Source: a virus. From it: a stretch of DNA of 35,267 nt. The notes under the pieces were generated by a model. It searched no databases. It saw nothing but the letters and a program-made list of their open reading frames with translations, and was not told the DNA's origin. The stretch spans positions 1 through 35,267 of IMG/VR virus record IMGVR_UViG_3300037091_000151; one strand, 5' to 3'. The position numbers and the translations under genes were made by a program. Below are positions 13,918 through 19,077 of this stretch, piece by piece; position 1 is the stretch's first letter; each line of letters opens with the position of its first letter.

Positions 13918-14031
13918 GCTTTTATTTCAACTAACATAATTTTAATTTTTTTTCACATTTCACATTTTACCCTTATTTAGTATTTATTTTTTAATTAAAT
14001 TTCCTTTATAATCAAGGACTTAACAAAGTGC

Positions 14032-14060
14032 TTGACACGTGTTTTGTCAATCATTATAAT
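14032..14060 (+). promoter_or_regulatory. Consensus sigma70 promoter with overlapping dyad
   Basis: TTGACA, 17 bases, TATAAT: a perfect match. TTGACA-N7-TGTCAA (14032-14050) forms an inverted repeat over the -35 box, a likely operator. It points right, yet every gene for 3 kb is on the other strand, so it should make a non-coding or antisense transcript. Confidence 0.75.
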
Positions 14061-14176
14061 GCATTAGAGCCAGTAGCATCCTCCCTCGATATAATCTATC
14101 TATTCTATTCATTAACATTGATATCGATATAATTAACAATAACGAATAACAGATTTGTCCGTTTGTAGAATATATC

Positions 14177-14206
14177 GTAGAGTAAATGTGTTTTCATTTA
14201 CTCTAC
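14177..14206. repeat. Perfect 12-bp inverted repeat followed by C/G tracts
   Basis: GTAGAGTAAATG, 6-base loop, CATTTACTCTAC. It is directly followed by C7-GGA-G5-AT-G6 (14208-14230), which can form a second, very stable hairpin. G/C tracts of this kind are striking in so A/T-rich a genome. There is no U-run, so this is not an ordinary terminator. Confidence 0.75.
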
Positions 14207-14237
14207 ACCCCCCCGGAGGGGGATGGGGGGAGATCAG

Positions 14238-14290
14238 TTGACTTTGACTCTTCTTTAATCTTTTGACTTTGATTTAACGGTGTTGACTTG
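14238..14290. repeat. Iteron-like direct repeats
   Basis: TTGACTTTGA at 14238-14247 and 14263-14272, and a shorter TTGACTTG at 14283-14290. The steps are 25 and 20 bases, about two helical turns, as for binding sites of one protein on the same DNA face. Confidence 0.5.
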
Positions 14291-14358
14291 GCATTTAAGC
14301 ATAGAACCGTTAACGCTAAGGTTAACTATCTGCTCACAGTCAAGAACACATCAATGCA

Positions 14359-14376
14359 ATGCCAAACCGCCTTTAA
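14359..14376. repeat. 18-bp direct repeat, left of HNH gene
   Basis: ATGCCAAACCGCCTTTAA, identical to 14821-14838. The two copies bracket only the HNH endonuclease gene, as expected for a target-site duplication or a recombination scar. Confidence 0.85.
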
Positions 14377-14386
14377 GATTTTTACC

Positions 14387-14809
14387 TTATTTGCGCCAGT
14401 CTTCATAATAGTCCCCCTTAATAACATTGCATTTTCTACATAATATCTGAAGATTTGAAAGATCATTTGTTCCAAGTTTTGAAAGAGGTCTTATGTGATC
14501 TATTGATAGATTTTCTGTAGTTTTACATTTAAAACAAGTTTTACCATCTCTTTGTATAATTATTTTTCTTAAAATGTGCCTGTTTTTTGAATAATATTCT
14601 CTGTTTTCAAGTATCTTTGAAGAATCATTATAAATTTTTCTCTTGCATAAATTACATGAACCACGAAAACCAGATTTCATTTTATAAAATGTTTGGATTA
14701 AACGTTTTCTTAATTTTGTTTCAGAGTTACGAGTTCTGTAATTTACACTTTGATTATACTTTTTAAGTAGCAAAATCATTTCGTTTATTCGTTCTTTCCT
14801 TGTTTTCAA
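14387..14809 (-). CDS. HNH homing-type endonuclease
   Basis: 140 aa. The C-terminal half is a clear HNH domain: CFKCKTTENLSIDHIRPLSKLG with the DH pair, then NDLSNLQILCRKCNVIKGD with N and the second CxxC knuckle, which hold the catalytic metal and a structural zinc. An extra CNLCKRK lies before it. The N-terminus is basic and helical and could read DNA. The start is a TTG at 14809 with a strong GGAGGTGAT, which begins 1 base from the flanking repeat. Gene plus site are bracketed by an 18-bp direct repeat, so it probably arrived as a free-standing mobile endonuclease. Confidence 0.88.
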   Translation of the reverse strand: MKTRKERINEMILLLKKYNQSVNYRTRNSETKLRKRLIQTFYKMKSGFRGSCNLCKRKIYNDSSKILENREYYSKNRHILRKIIIQRDGKTCFKCKTTENLSIDHIRPLSKLGTNDLSNLQILCRKCNVIKGDYYEDWRK

Positions 14810-14820
14810 TAATCACCTCC

Positions 14821-14838
14821 ATGCCAAACCGCCTTTAA
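14821..14838. repeat. 18-bp direct repeat, right of HNH gene
   Basis: Second copy of ATGCCAAACCGCCTTTAA. It lies between the end of the gene at 14851 and the HNH ribosome site. Removing one copy plus the HNH gene would leave a continuous intergenic sequence. Confidence 0.85.
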
Positions 14839-14850
14839 TCTTTTAATCTG

Positions 14851-15096
14851 TTATTGCGTCGGCGTCGTAATATTATGCAGTTCATCCAACGTTATTGCTG
14901 GAACTTCTCCATATCTACCTTCCTCTGTATATATATACCCAGACTTAATCCATTCTACTATTCCTGAAACTTTAATTTTTACGTACAGATTACCGTCGTA
15001 ATCAATAATTTTTATTGATCGAACAGGCGCTTCTTGATTTTCGGTATCACCCAACCTTTTAAATGGATAATCAGTCCAGTATTTTTTAAGTTTCAT
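14851..15096 (-). CDS. Small hypothetical protein
   Basis: 81 aa. The middle part is beta-rich (VRSIKIIDYDGNLYVKIKVS, then GYIYTEEGRYGEVPAITL). No family recognised. It overlaps the end of the ankyrin gene by 4 bases and has GAGGA before its ATG. It begins with MKLKK, as does the ankyrin protein, so the two starts may share ancestry. Confidence 0.58.
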   Translation of the reverse strand: MKLKKYWTDYPFKRLGDTENQEAPVRSIKIIDYDGNLYVKIKVSGIVEWIKSGYIYTEEGRYGEVPAITLDELHNITTPTQ

Positions 15097-15494
15097 TTTG
15101 TTAATCCTCTTAAATATTTTGCAATCGATTTAAATCCGTATTCTTCTGCATAATCTAGAGCTGTTCTTTTCGTATAATCTTTTATAGAAATATCTGCACC
15201 ATGATCGCATAACTCTCTAACAATTTTTAAGTGTCCTTTCATTGCTGCAAAAATTAATGCGGTTCTATCTTCTGCGGTAATAGAATCAATTTTTGGATTG
15301 AAAGACAGTATTATATTTAAAAGTTTTATATTTCCAATTTCAGACGCAATAATTAATGGAGTAGTGCCAAATAATATTTTTTTATCATAATTTGCGCCAT
15401 TTTTTAAAAGTAAATATATGCAAGATAAGTTAAGCTTGTTTTCATAAAGCATCAACTCTAATGCTTCACTTAATTCTGATTTTTTTAGTTTCAT
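15093..15494 (-). CDS. Ankyrin-repeat protein
   Basis: 133 aa. Residues ~25-130 hold three to four ankyrin repeats: FGTTPLIIASEIGNIKLLNIIL, then DRTALIFAAMKGHLKIVRELCDHGADI, then KRTALDYAEEYGFKSIAKYL. Conserved TPL/TAL turns and GA-D-type hairpins are plain. Ankyrin repeats bind other proteins and have no catalysis. They are uncommon in phages and frequent in bacteria that live with eukaryotes. Here it may block or redirect a host protein. It sits among other tiny leftward genes and is probably early. Confidence 0.88.
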   Translation of the reverse strand: MKLKKSELSEALELMLYENKLNLSCIYLLLKNGANYDKKILFGTTPLIIASEIGNIKLLNIILSFNPKIDSITAEDRTALIFAAMKGHLKIVRELCDHGADISIKDYTKRTALDYAEEYGFKSIAKYLRGLTK

Positions 15495-15495
15495 T

Positions 15496-15768
15496 TTAGT
15501 AATCGTCCCAGTTATATTTTTCTGTTTGTTTAAATGTTAGTTGTTCTACTAGTTCAAAACTTTCAGTATGTTTAATCCATGAATTTCGGCAATTAGATTC
15601 TAGATGCCCATTTTTATCTAAATAGAAATGTAAGTTTTTTCTTATCAATGAATAATTGTCTATTATAGTCATTTCTGTAGAACCAAAACTGTACTCAAAT
15701 GAACATACGCAAATTATTCCAATTTTTGTTTTATAAGCGCAATGTAATTCTGGGATTAGTATTGTCAT
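15496..15768 (-). CDS. Hypothetical beta-rich protein
   Basis: 90 aa; strands such as KIGIICVCSFEYSFGSTEMT suggest a small beta fold. Ends in an acidic YNWDDY. No match. Its start overlaps the stop of the gene upstream by 4 bases. Confidence 0.58.
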   Translation of the reverse strand: MTILIPELHCAYKTKIGIICVCSFEYSFGSTEMTIIDNYSLIRKNLHFYLDKNGHLESNCRNSWIKHTESFELVEQLTFKQTEKYNWDDY

Positions 15769-15983
15769 AAATCAATTCCGTATAATATTCTACGCGCACC
15801 TTCCGCTGCATTGTGTGCTGCAAATTCAATATCCCGACACCAATTTATATAGTTTGGATCCTTACTTTCACGAAGTGCCTGTCTTAAAATATGTCTAGCC
15901 ATTCTTTTTCTCCGCATGAGATAAAATACAATTTGACGCTCTAAACTCATGGGATTTTTAATACCAGTAGTATCGTAGTTCAT
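15765..15983 (-). CDS. Small basic helical protein
   Basis: 72 aa. It is Arg-rich (SLERQIVFYLMRRKRMARHILRQALRES) with a second helix ending in AAEGARRILYG. It could bind nucleic acid, but no family is evident. GGAGACT before the ATG; overlaps its neighbours by 4 bases on each side. Confidence 0.58.
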   Translation of the reverse strand: MNYDTTGIKNPMSLERQIVFYLMRRKRMARHILRQALRESKDPNYINWCRDIEFAAHNAAEGARRILYGIDL

Positions 15984-16180
15984 CGTCTAGTCTCCAGTTC
16001 AATTTCATCTACTACTATTTCCAGTGCATCACATAGACCATTGTATATCCCCTCTCTTAAACCGTCTAAATAAGCGCGACTTACTTCTGATTTAGCGTCA
16101 TTATCATTTTGTGCATCTTTTATTTCTTTTTGTGCATCTTTTATTTCTTTTTTGAGTTTTCTTTCTATATTTTTTATCAT
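15980..16180 (-). CDS. Small coiled-coil protein with internal repeat
   Basis: 66 aa. KKEIKDAQKEIKDAQ is a perfect tandem heptad, mirrored in the DNA by a repeated 21-base unit near 16115-16155. The rest is helical (AYLDGLREGIYNGLCDALEI). Likely a small oligomeric adaptor; function unknown. Confidence 0.58.
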   Translation of the reverse strand: MIKNIERKLKKEIKDAQKEIKDAQNDNDAKSEVSRAYLDGLREGIYNGLCDALEIVVDEIELETRR

Positions 16181-16191
16181 GATTAATTTTC

Positions 16192-16398
16192 CTAATAATT
16201 TCTAGCTGATTTTCTGTATCTGCTAACGATTTCATCTAAGAACTCAGATTCATGATCGTAGTCAGCGCTGTATAATACATCTGCCCAGTTTTTTAGATTC
16301 ATGTAGAGATACATGTCCCTGTCTAAAAACTCCCTTCTCAGGAAATTGAATGCTTTAACTGCGTAGATAGTTAGTGTTGTGTTTCGTGAGTATGTCAT
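16192..16398 (-). CDS. Small hypothetical protein
   Basis: 68 aa, rich in Arg and Tyr (AVKAFNFLRREFLDRDMYLY, then DEIVSRYRKSARNY). AGGAGAA site. Nothing recognised. Confidence 0.57.
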   Translation of the reverse strand: MTYSRNTTLTIYAVKAFNFLRREFLDRDMYLYMNLKNWADVLYSADYDHESEFLDEIVSRYRKSARNY

Positions 16399-16399
16399 T

Positions 16400-16615
16400 T
16401 TAGTTCTCCTGTTTTAAACTTTTGTATTCAACACCAAAAATAAATGAATCAATAAGCATGTCTGAAATATCATTTACAAGTCTAGAGTATACGTTATTAT
16501 ATTCACCCCTCCCGTTTAGATGATTTGCAAATTCTTTGGCTTTCTCAAAAATCTTTAATTGAGTTCCGTCTTGACAAATTTCTGTTATCAAATTCTCTCT
16601 ATCTACATAATTCAT
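16400..16615 (-). CDS. Small hypothetical protein
   Basis: 71 aa, helical and acidic (LKIFEKAKEFANHLNGRGEY, SDMLIDSFIFGVEYKSL). One base separates it from the downstream gene; AGGAAAAA site. Not recognised. Confidence 0.57.
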   Translation of the reverse strand: MNYVDRENLITEICQDGTQLKIFEKAKEFANHLNGRGEYNNVYSRLVNDISDMLIDSFIFGVEYKSLKQEN

Positions 16616-16617
16616 TT

Positions 16618-16842
16618 TTATTTTTCCTTAGAATTCAACAGTTTTTTAATTTCAGGAGCCATAACCTGAGTTACCCATTCCGAATGTTTTCTGATAAGCT
16701 CCATTTCAATATACTTTCCAGAGTCCCGTCTAAAGCAAGACTCTACGAACAGTGACTCAACATTAGCGAATGAAGGGCCTGCTAATAGATTAGCGAACAT
16801 TTCTTTTACTTTCTGAGCGTGTGTTTTTTCTGATTCTCTCAT
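16618..16842 (-). CDS. Small hypothetical protein
   Basis: 74 aa, helical (HAQKVKEMFANLLAGPSF, then ELIRKHSEWVTQVMAPEIKK). The GGAGAAAT site lies over the upstream stop codon, so the pair is coupled. Function unknown. Confidence 0.57.
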   Translation of the reverse strand: MRESEKTHAQKVKEMFANLLAGPSFANVESLFVESCFRRDSGKYIEMELIRKHSEWVTQVMAPEIKKLLNSKEK

Positions 16843-16843
16843 T

Positions 16844-17005
16844 TTATTTCTCCTGGTCTAAGAAACCGTGACTTTCATATATAATCTGAATGGCTCTATT
16901 CAAACCTTTCATTTCTCCTGCTTTTATATAGTAGAAAGCATCAGTTAAACATTCTCGTTTATCTATTTTATCAATCTCTTCTTGTAATAATTTAATAATA
17001 TCCAT
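16844..17005 (-). CDS. 53-aa hypothetical protein
   Basis: The ATG at 17005 has GGAGAA six bases upstream, the frame is open for 53 codons, and the stop overlaps the next ribosome site. It is helical and charged (IIKLLQEEIDKIDKRECLTD). It fills what would otherwise be a 160-base gap in a tightly packed operon. Confidence 0.6.
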   Translation of the reverse strand: MDIIKLLQEEIDKIDKRECLTDAFYYIKAGEMKGLNRAIQIIYESHGFLDQEK

Positions 17006-17221
17006 TTATTTCTCCGTAACCGTAGTTGTTAAAATTCTAAGAAAGTCAAATCCACTTTCAATTTGATCTTGTATATATCTGCGCGCACATGTCCATGAAC
17101 CACACTTCTTGTACACCCTGATATCGTTAGATATTACAAAGTTATCAGCGTCTTTGTGTGTATTGAAGATTGAGTGCATGTTCTCTTTGATGCCTGCACA
17201 GATTAAGTACGAATTTTTCAT
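17006..17221 (-). CDS. Small hypothetical protein
   Basis: 71 aa from the ATG at 17221, chosen for its AAGGAGCT site; a longer frame from 17281 would overlap the upstream gene. Beta/alpha with three Cys (YLICAGI, YKKCGSWTCARRY). Not recognised. Confidence 0.57.
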   Translation of the reverse strand: MKNSYLICAGIKENMHSIFNTHKDADNFVISNDIRVYKKCGSWTCARRYIQDQIESGFDFLRILTTTVTEK

Positions 17222-17261
17222 GATTGATTTAGCTCCTTGTGATGTGTGTGTTGATATTTTT

Positions 17262-17525
17262 TTAAATATCTGTGTGGTCACGATTTAGTTCGCTAAAGTA
17301 AAAACTAAATGCTTTGCGAATATCTTCTTGAGTTTCGTAATAAACTTCTTCATTACTTTCCTCTTTTAAATCTTTAATGAAAATTGATTTATCTCCTAGT
17401 CTGAATTCCCAATTTTCTTTTTCTTGTTTTGCTTGTATAAATTCTTGAATATCTTTATCTAAAGTTAAAAAATTTGAGTAATACTCTAAAGCTGCTGGCT
17501 CATAGTTAAATCGTCGAGTTGTCAT
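17262..17525 (-). CDS. Small acidic hypothetical protein
   Basis: 87 aa from the ATG at 17525 with GAGGAT upstream. It is acidic and rich in Glu, Lys and Tyr (FIQAKQEKENWEFRLGDKSI, then EVYYETQEDIRKAFSFYF). It is the first gene after the promoter at 17577-17605, a position often used for the strongest early host-takeover protein. No family recognised. Confidence 0.58.
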   Translation of the reverse strand: MTTRRFNYEPAALEYYSNFLTLDKDIQEFIQAKQEKENWEFRLGDKSIFIKDLKEESNEEVYYETQEDIRKAFSFYFSELNRDHTDI

Positions 17526-17550
17526 TTTTAAATCCTCTTTTGTTATCTGA

Positions 17551-17565
17551 ATCACACAATGTGAT
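17551..17565. promoter_or_regulatory. Operator-like palindrome
   Basis: ATCACA-CAA-TGTGAT is a perfect dyad, placed just after the expected start of the leftward promoter. The half-site TGTGAT recurs in the direct repeats at 18446-18481. Confidence 0.5.
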
Positions 17566-17576
17566 ACAGTGAGTAC

Positions 17577-17605
17577 ATATTACTATAGCAATGCATTCAG
17601 TGCAA
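17577..17605 (-). promoter_or_regulatory. Leftward promoter of the 17.5-14.4 kb unit
   Basis: TTGCAC, 17 bases, TAATAT on the minus strand, with TTGAAATAAAGTG upstream and ATTGCTATAG before the -10. It shares most of these with the promoter at 13889-13917. Confidence 0.65.
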
Positions 17606-17662
17606 CACTTTATTTCAATTATTTTGTAAGAGTATATTAAATAATGATGTTGACAATAATTA

Positions 17663-17671
17663 TGGTATAAT
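17663..17671 (+). promoter_or_regulatory. Extended -10 promoter for the rightward unit
   Basis: TGGTATAAT is an extended -10 element, 28 bases before the ATG at 17700. A TTGACA lies only 10 bases upstream, too close to be its -35, and may be decoy or operator. Confidence 0.5.
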
Positions 17672-17699
17672 GTATGGGTGTTAAATTTTGGAGAAAACA

Positions 17700-17963
17700 A
17701 TGCGAGAAATTCAGCTATACTGTAATACGTGCAAGGGAAAGCGTAAAATCAACAAAGATTTCTCTAACAGCAAGGTGTCTATGAACAGTATTAAATGTCC
17801 GTCATGCGAGGGAAAAGGGTTTTTAACCACTAATTCTTCAAGTCTACAAAAAGATACTATGTTTAATGGTAAGCCGATCACTAAAAAAGTGCCCAAAACT
17901 GTTTCAATACCATCAGTTGAGGTTAAAAAAGGAAGGGGAAGACCTAAAAAGGAGAAATATTAG
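17700..17963 (+). CDS. Zinc-finger protein with C-terminal AT-hook
   Basis: 87 aa from the ATG at 17700, which has GGAGA seven bases upstream; a TTG at 17688 overlaps that site. Two knuckles, YCNTCKGKRKI and KCPSCEGKGF, have the CxxCxGxG form of DnaJ-type zinc fingers. The C-terminus KKGRGRPKKEK is a textbook AT-hook (GRP core between basic residues), which binds the minor groove of A/T-rich DNA. The protein may be a small regulator of this A/T-rich genome. It is first in the rightward unit and ends over the next gene's ribosome site. Confidence 0.72.
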   Translation: MREIQLYCNTCKGKRKINKDFSNSKVSMNSIKCPSCEGKGFLTTNSSSLQKDTMFNGKPITKKVPKTVSIPSVEVKKGRGRPKKEKY

Positions 17964-18242
17964 ATGAAAAATGATAAAAGTTGGGAAGATTTGTCGCAAT
18001 CAGAAAAAAGTAAAATAATTTTTGATGGTATTAGATTATTTCAAGCAAATGAATATTCTGAAAAGTTAGCTTCTTCATCTAACGGCAGAGTAATTCTTCC
18101 AAAATTTGAAACTGTTGAAGCGCTGGATAAGTTGAATAAAATTGTAGAAGAATTTTTGGGTGCTGAGGCTAAAAAACCCTTTAAAAAATTTAAAGATGGT
18201 GAAAAACCCAATATAGTTTTTGACTTGCCGGATCGTCATTGA
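17964..18242 (+). CDS. Hypothetical protein
   Basis: 92 aa, helical and charged (SEKSKIIFDGIRLFQANEYSE, ALDKLNKIVEEFLGAEAKK) with a basic linker. GGAG overlaps the preceding stop. No family recognised. Confidence 0.58.
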   Translation: MKNDKSWEDLSQSEKSKIIFDGIRLFQANEYSEKLASSSNGRVILPKFETVEALDKLNKIVEEFLGAEAKKPFKKFKDGEKPNIVFDLPDRH

Positions 18243-18243
18243 A

Positions 18244-18450
18244 ATGAATAAACTCATACTTATTGGTTTTAATGGTATAAAATCTTGCTACCTTAATATT
18301 TCTTTAGAAGACGCTATAAATAGATATTGTAAAAAAGAGCGTGTTTCAAAAGAGTATGTGATAGAAAATGACTTGGTAAGCGAAATTACGTTTAAAGATG
18401 AGTTTGGTGCTTATGATGTTTATGATGAATGTGATGAAATTGATCCATAA
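18244..18450 (+). CDS. Small acidic hypothetical protein
   Basis: 68 aa from the ATG at 18244, one base after the previous stop; an in-frame ATG at 18220 overlaps that gene. It ends in a strongly acidic run (DVYDECDEIDP). The middle segment SLEDAINRYCKKERVSKEYVI is helical. Unknown. Confidence 0.55.
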   Translation: MNKLILIGFNGIKSCYLNISLEDAINRYCKKERVSKEYVIENDLVSEITFKDEFGAYDVYDECDEIDP

Positions 18451-18481
18451 GTGTGATAACTACACTCATAAGTGTGATAAC
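18446..18481. repeat. Two direct repeats spaced 21 bp
   Basis: CATAAGTGTGATAAC at 18446-18460 and 18467-18481. The step is two helical turns, and TACACT between them can pair with either AGTGT. They lie directly before the ribosome site of the next gene and contain the TGTGAT half-site found in the palindrome at 17551. Confidence 0.7.
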
Positions 18482-18497
18482 AATTAAAGGTGAATTT

Positions 18498-18734
18498 ATG
18501 GAATTGAGAAAATTTATTTCAGATAGTTTGAGACAAATCGGGGAGGGGACTAACAATTTTTTTAAAGATAGCGAAAATCCGACTGTTCAAAGCATTGAAA
18601 CTATATTTTTTGATATCGGTGTTGAAATTGTTGAAGAAAGTTTTTTTAACGACAATATTAATAGTTTTGATTCAAGATTTGTTATAAAAGTCGACGGAAC
18701 TTCTTCAAGAATAAAGTTTTCGTTGACAATTTAG
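18498..18734 (+). CDS. Small hypothetical protein
   Basis: 78 aa from the ATG at 18498, which has AAAGGTGA upstream; the longer frame from 18453 would start inside the direct repeats. Mixed alpha/beta (LRKFISDSLRQIGEG, then TIFFDIGVEIVEESF). It precedes the terminase genes by 10 bases. Not recognised. Confidence 0.57.
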   Translation: MELRKFISDSLRQIGEGTNNFFKDSENPTVQSIETIFFDIGVEIVEESFFNDNINSFDSRFVIKVDGTSSRIKFSLTI

Positions 18735-18744
18735 AAGATATATC

Positions 18745-19077
18745 ATGGAAACTAGAGAAAAAGGAAAATTTGTGAAAGGAGTTCCTCGTGCTGCTGGTGC
18801 GGGCAGAAAAAAGGGGGGGCCAGATATTCGTCGCGAGTTCAAAAACCTTCGTGATTTGCTGATCGAAATGAATTTTGATCCACGTGAAGCTATTATTGAG
18901 CTTGCTAAGCATGATGATGAGAAGATAAGGTTGAAAGCACTGGATATAATTATGCAGCGTCTGGAGCCGTCTCTTAAGTCAATAGAGCACACTGGTGATG
19001 TTAAGGTTAATCACGATGTCGTGTTTCTTAAAGAGAGAATGACTGCGCTTCTAGATAAGAATAAGAAAGAGATATGA
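18745..19077 (+). CDS. Terminase small subunit-like protein
   Basis: 110 aa. It has a basic N-terminus (REKGKFVKGVPRAAGAGRKK), a helical core (DIRREFKNLRDLLIEMNFDP, EKIRLKALDIIMQRLEP) and a basic tail, a layout seen in small phage terminase subunits that recognise the packaging site and activate the motor. The stop overlaps the ATG of the large subunit (ATGA), the classical arrangement. The specific family is not certain. A P22-like pac site would lie in or near this gene. Confidence 0.72.
   Translation: METREKGKFVKGVPRAAGAGRKKGGPDIRREFKNLRDLLIEMNFDPREAIIELAKHDDEKIRLKALDIIMQRLEPSLKSIEHTGDVKVNHDVVFLKERMTALLDKNKKEI

Larger units (their letters stand above)
13850..14386. other. 537-bp non-coding control region, possible origin
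   Basis: No ORF is supported here. From left to right it holds the leftward promoter, an A/T-rich stretch (13930-14025), the consensus rightward promoter, another A/T-rich stretch, a 12-bp hairpin, a C7/G5/G6 block, iteron-like TTGACTTTGA copies, an inverted repeat TTAACGGT/ACCGTTAA (14274-14313) and the left 18-bp repeat of the HNH insertion. This mix of A/T-rich DNA, iterons and dyads is what a phage origin or master control region looks like. Confidence 0.45.

Noticed and set aside
17650-17671. TTGACA and TATAAT as one promoter before 17700
   Set aside because: The spacing is only 10 bases. The TATAAT works better as an extended -10 (TGGTATAAT).
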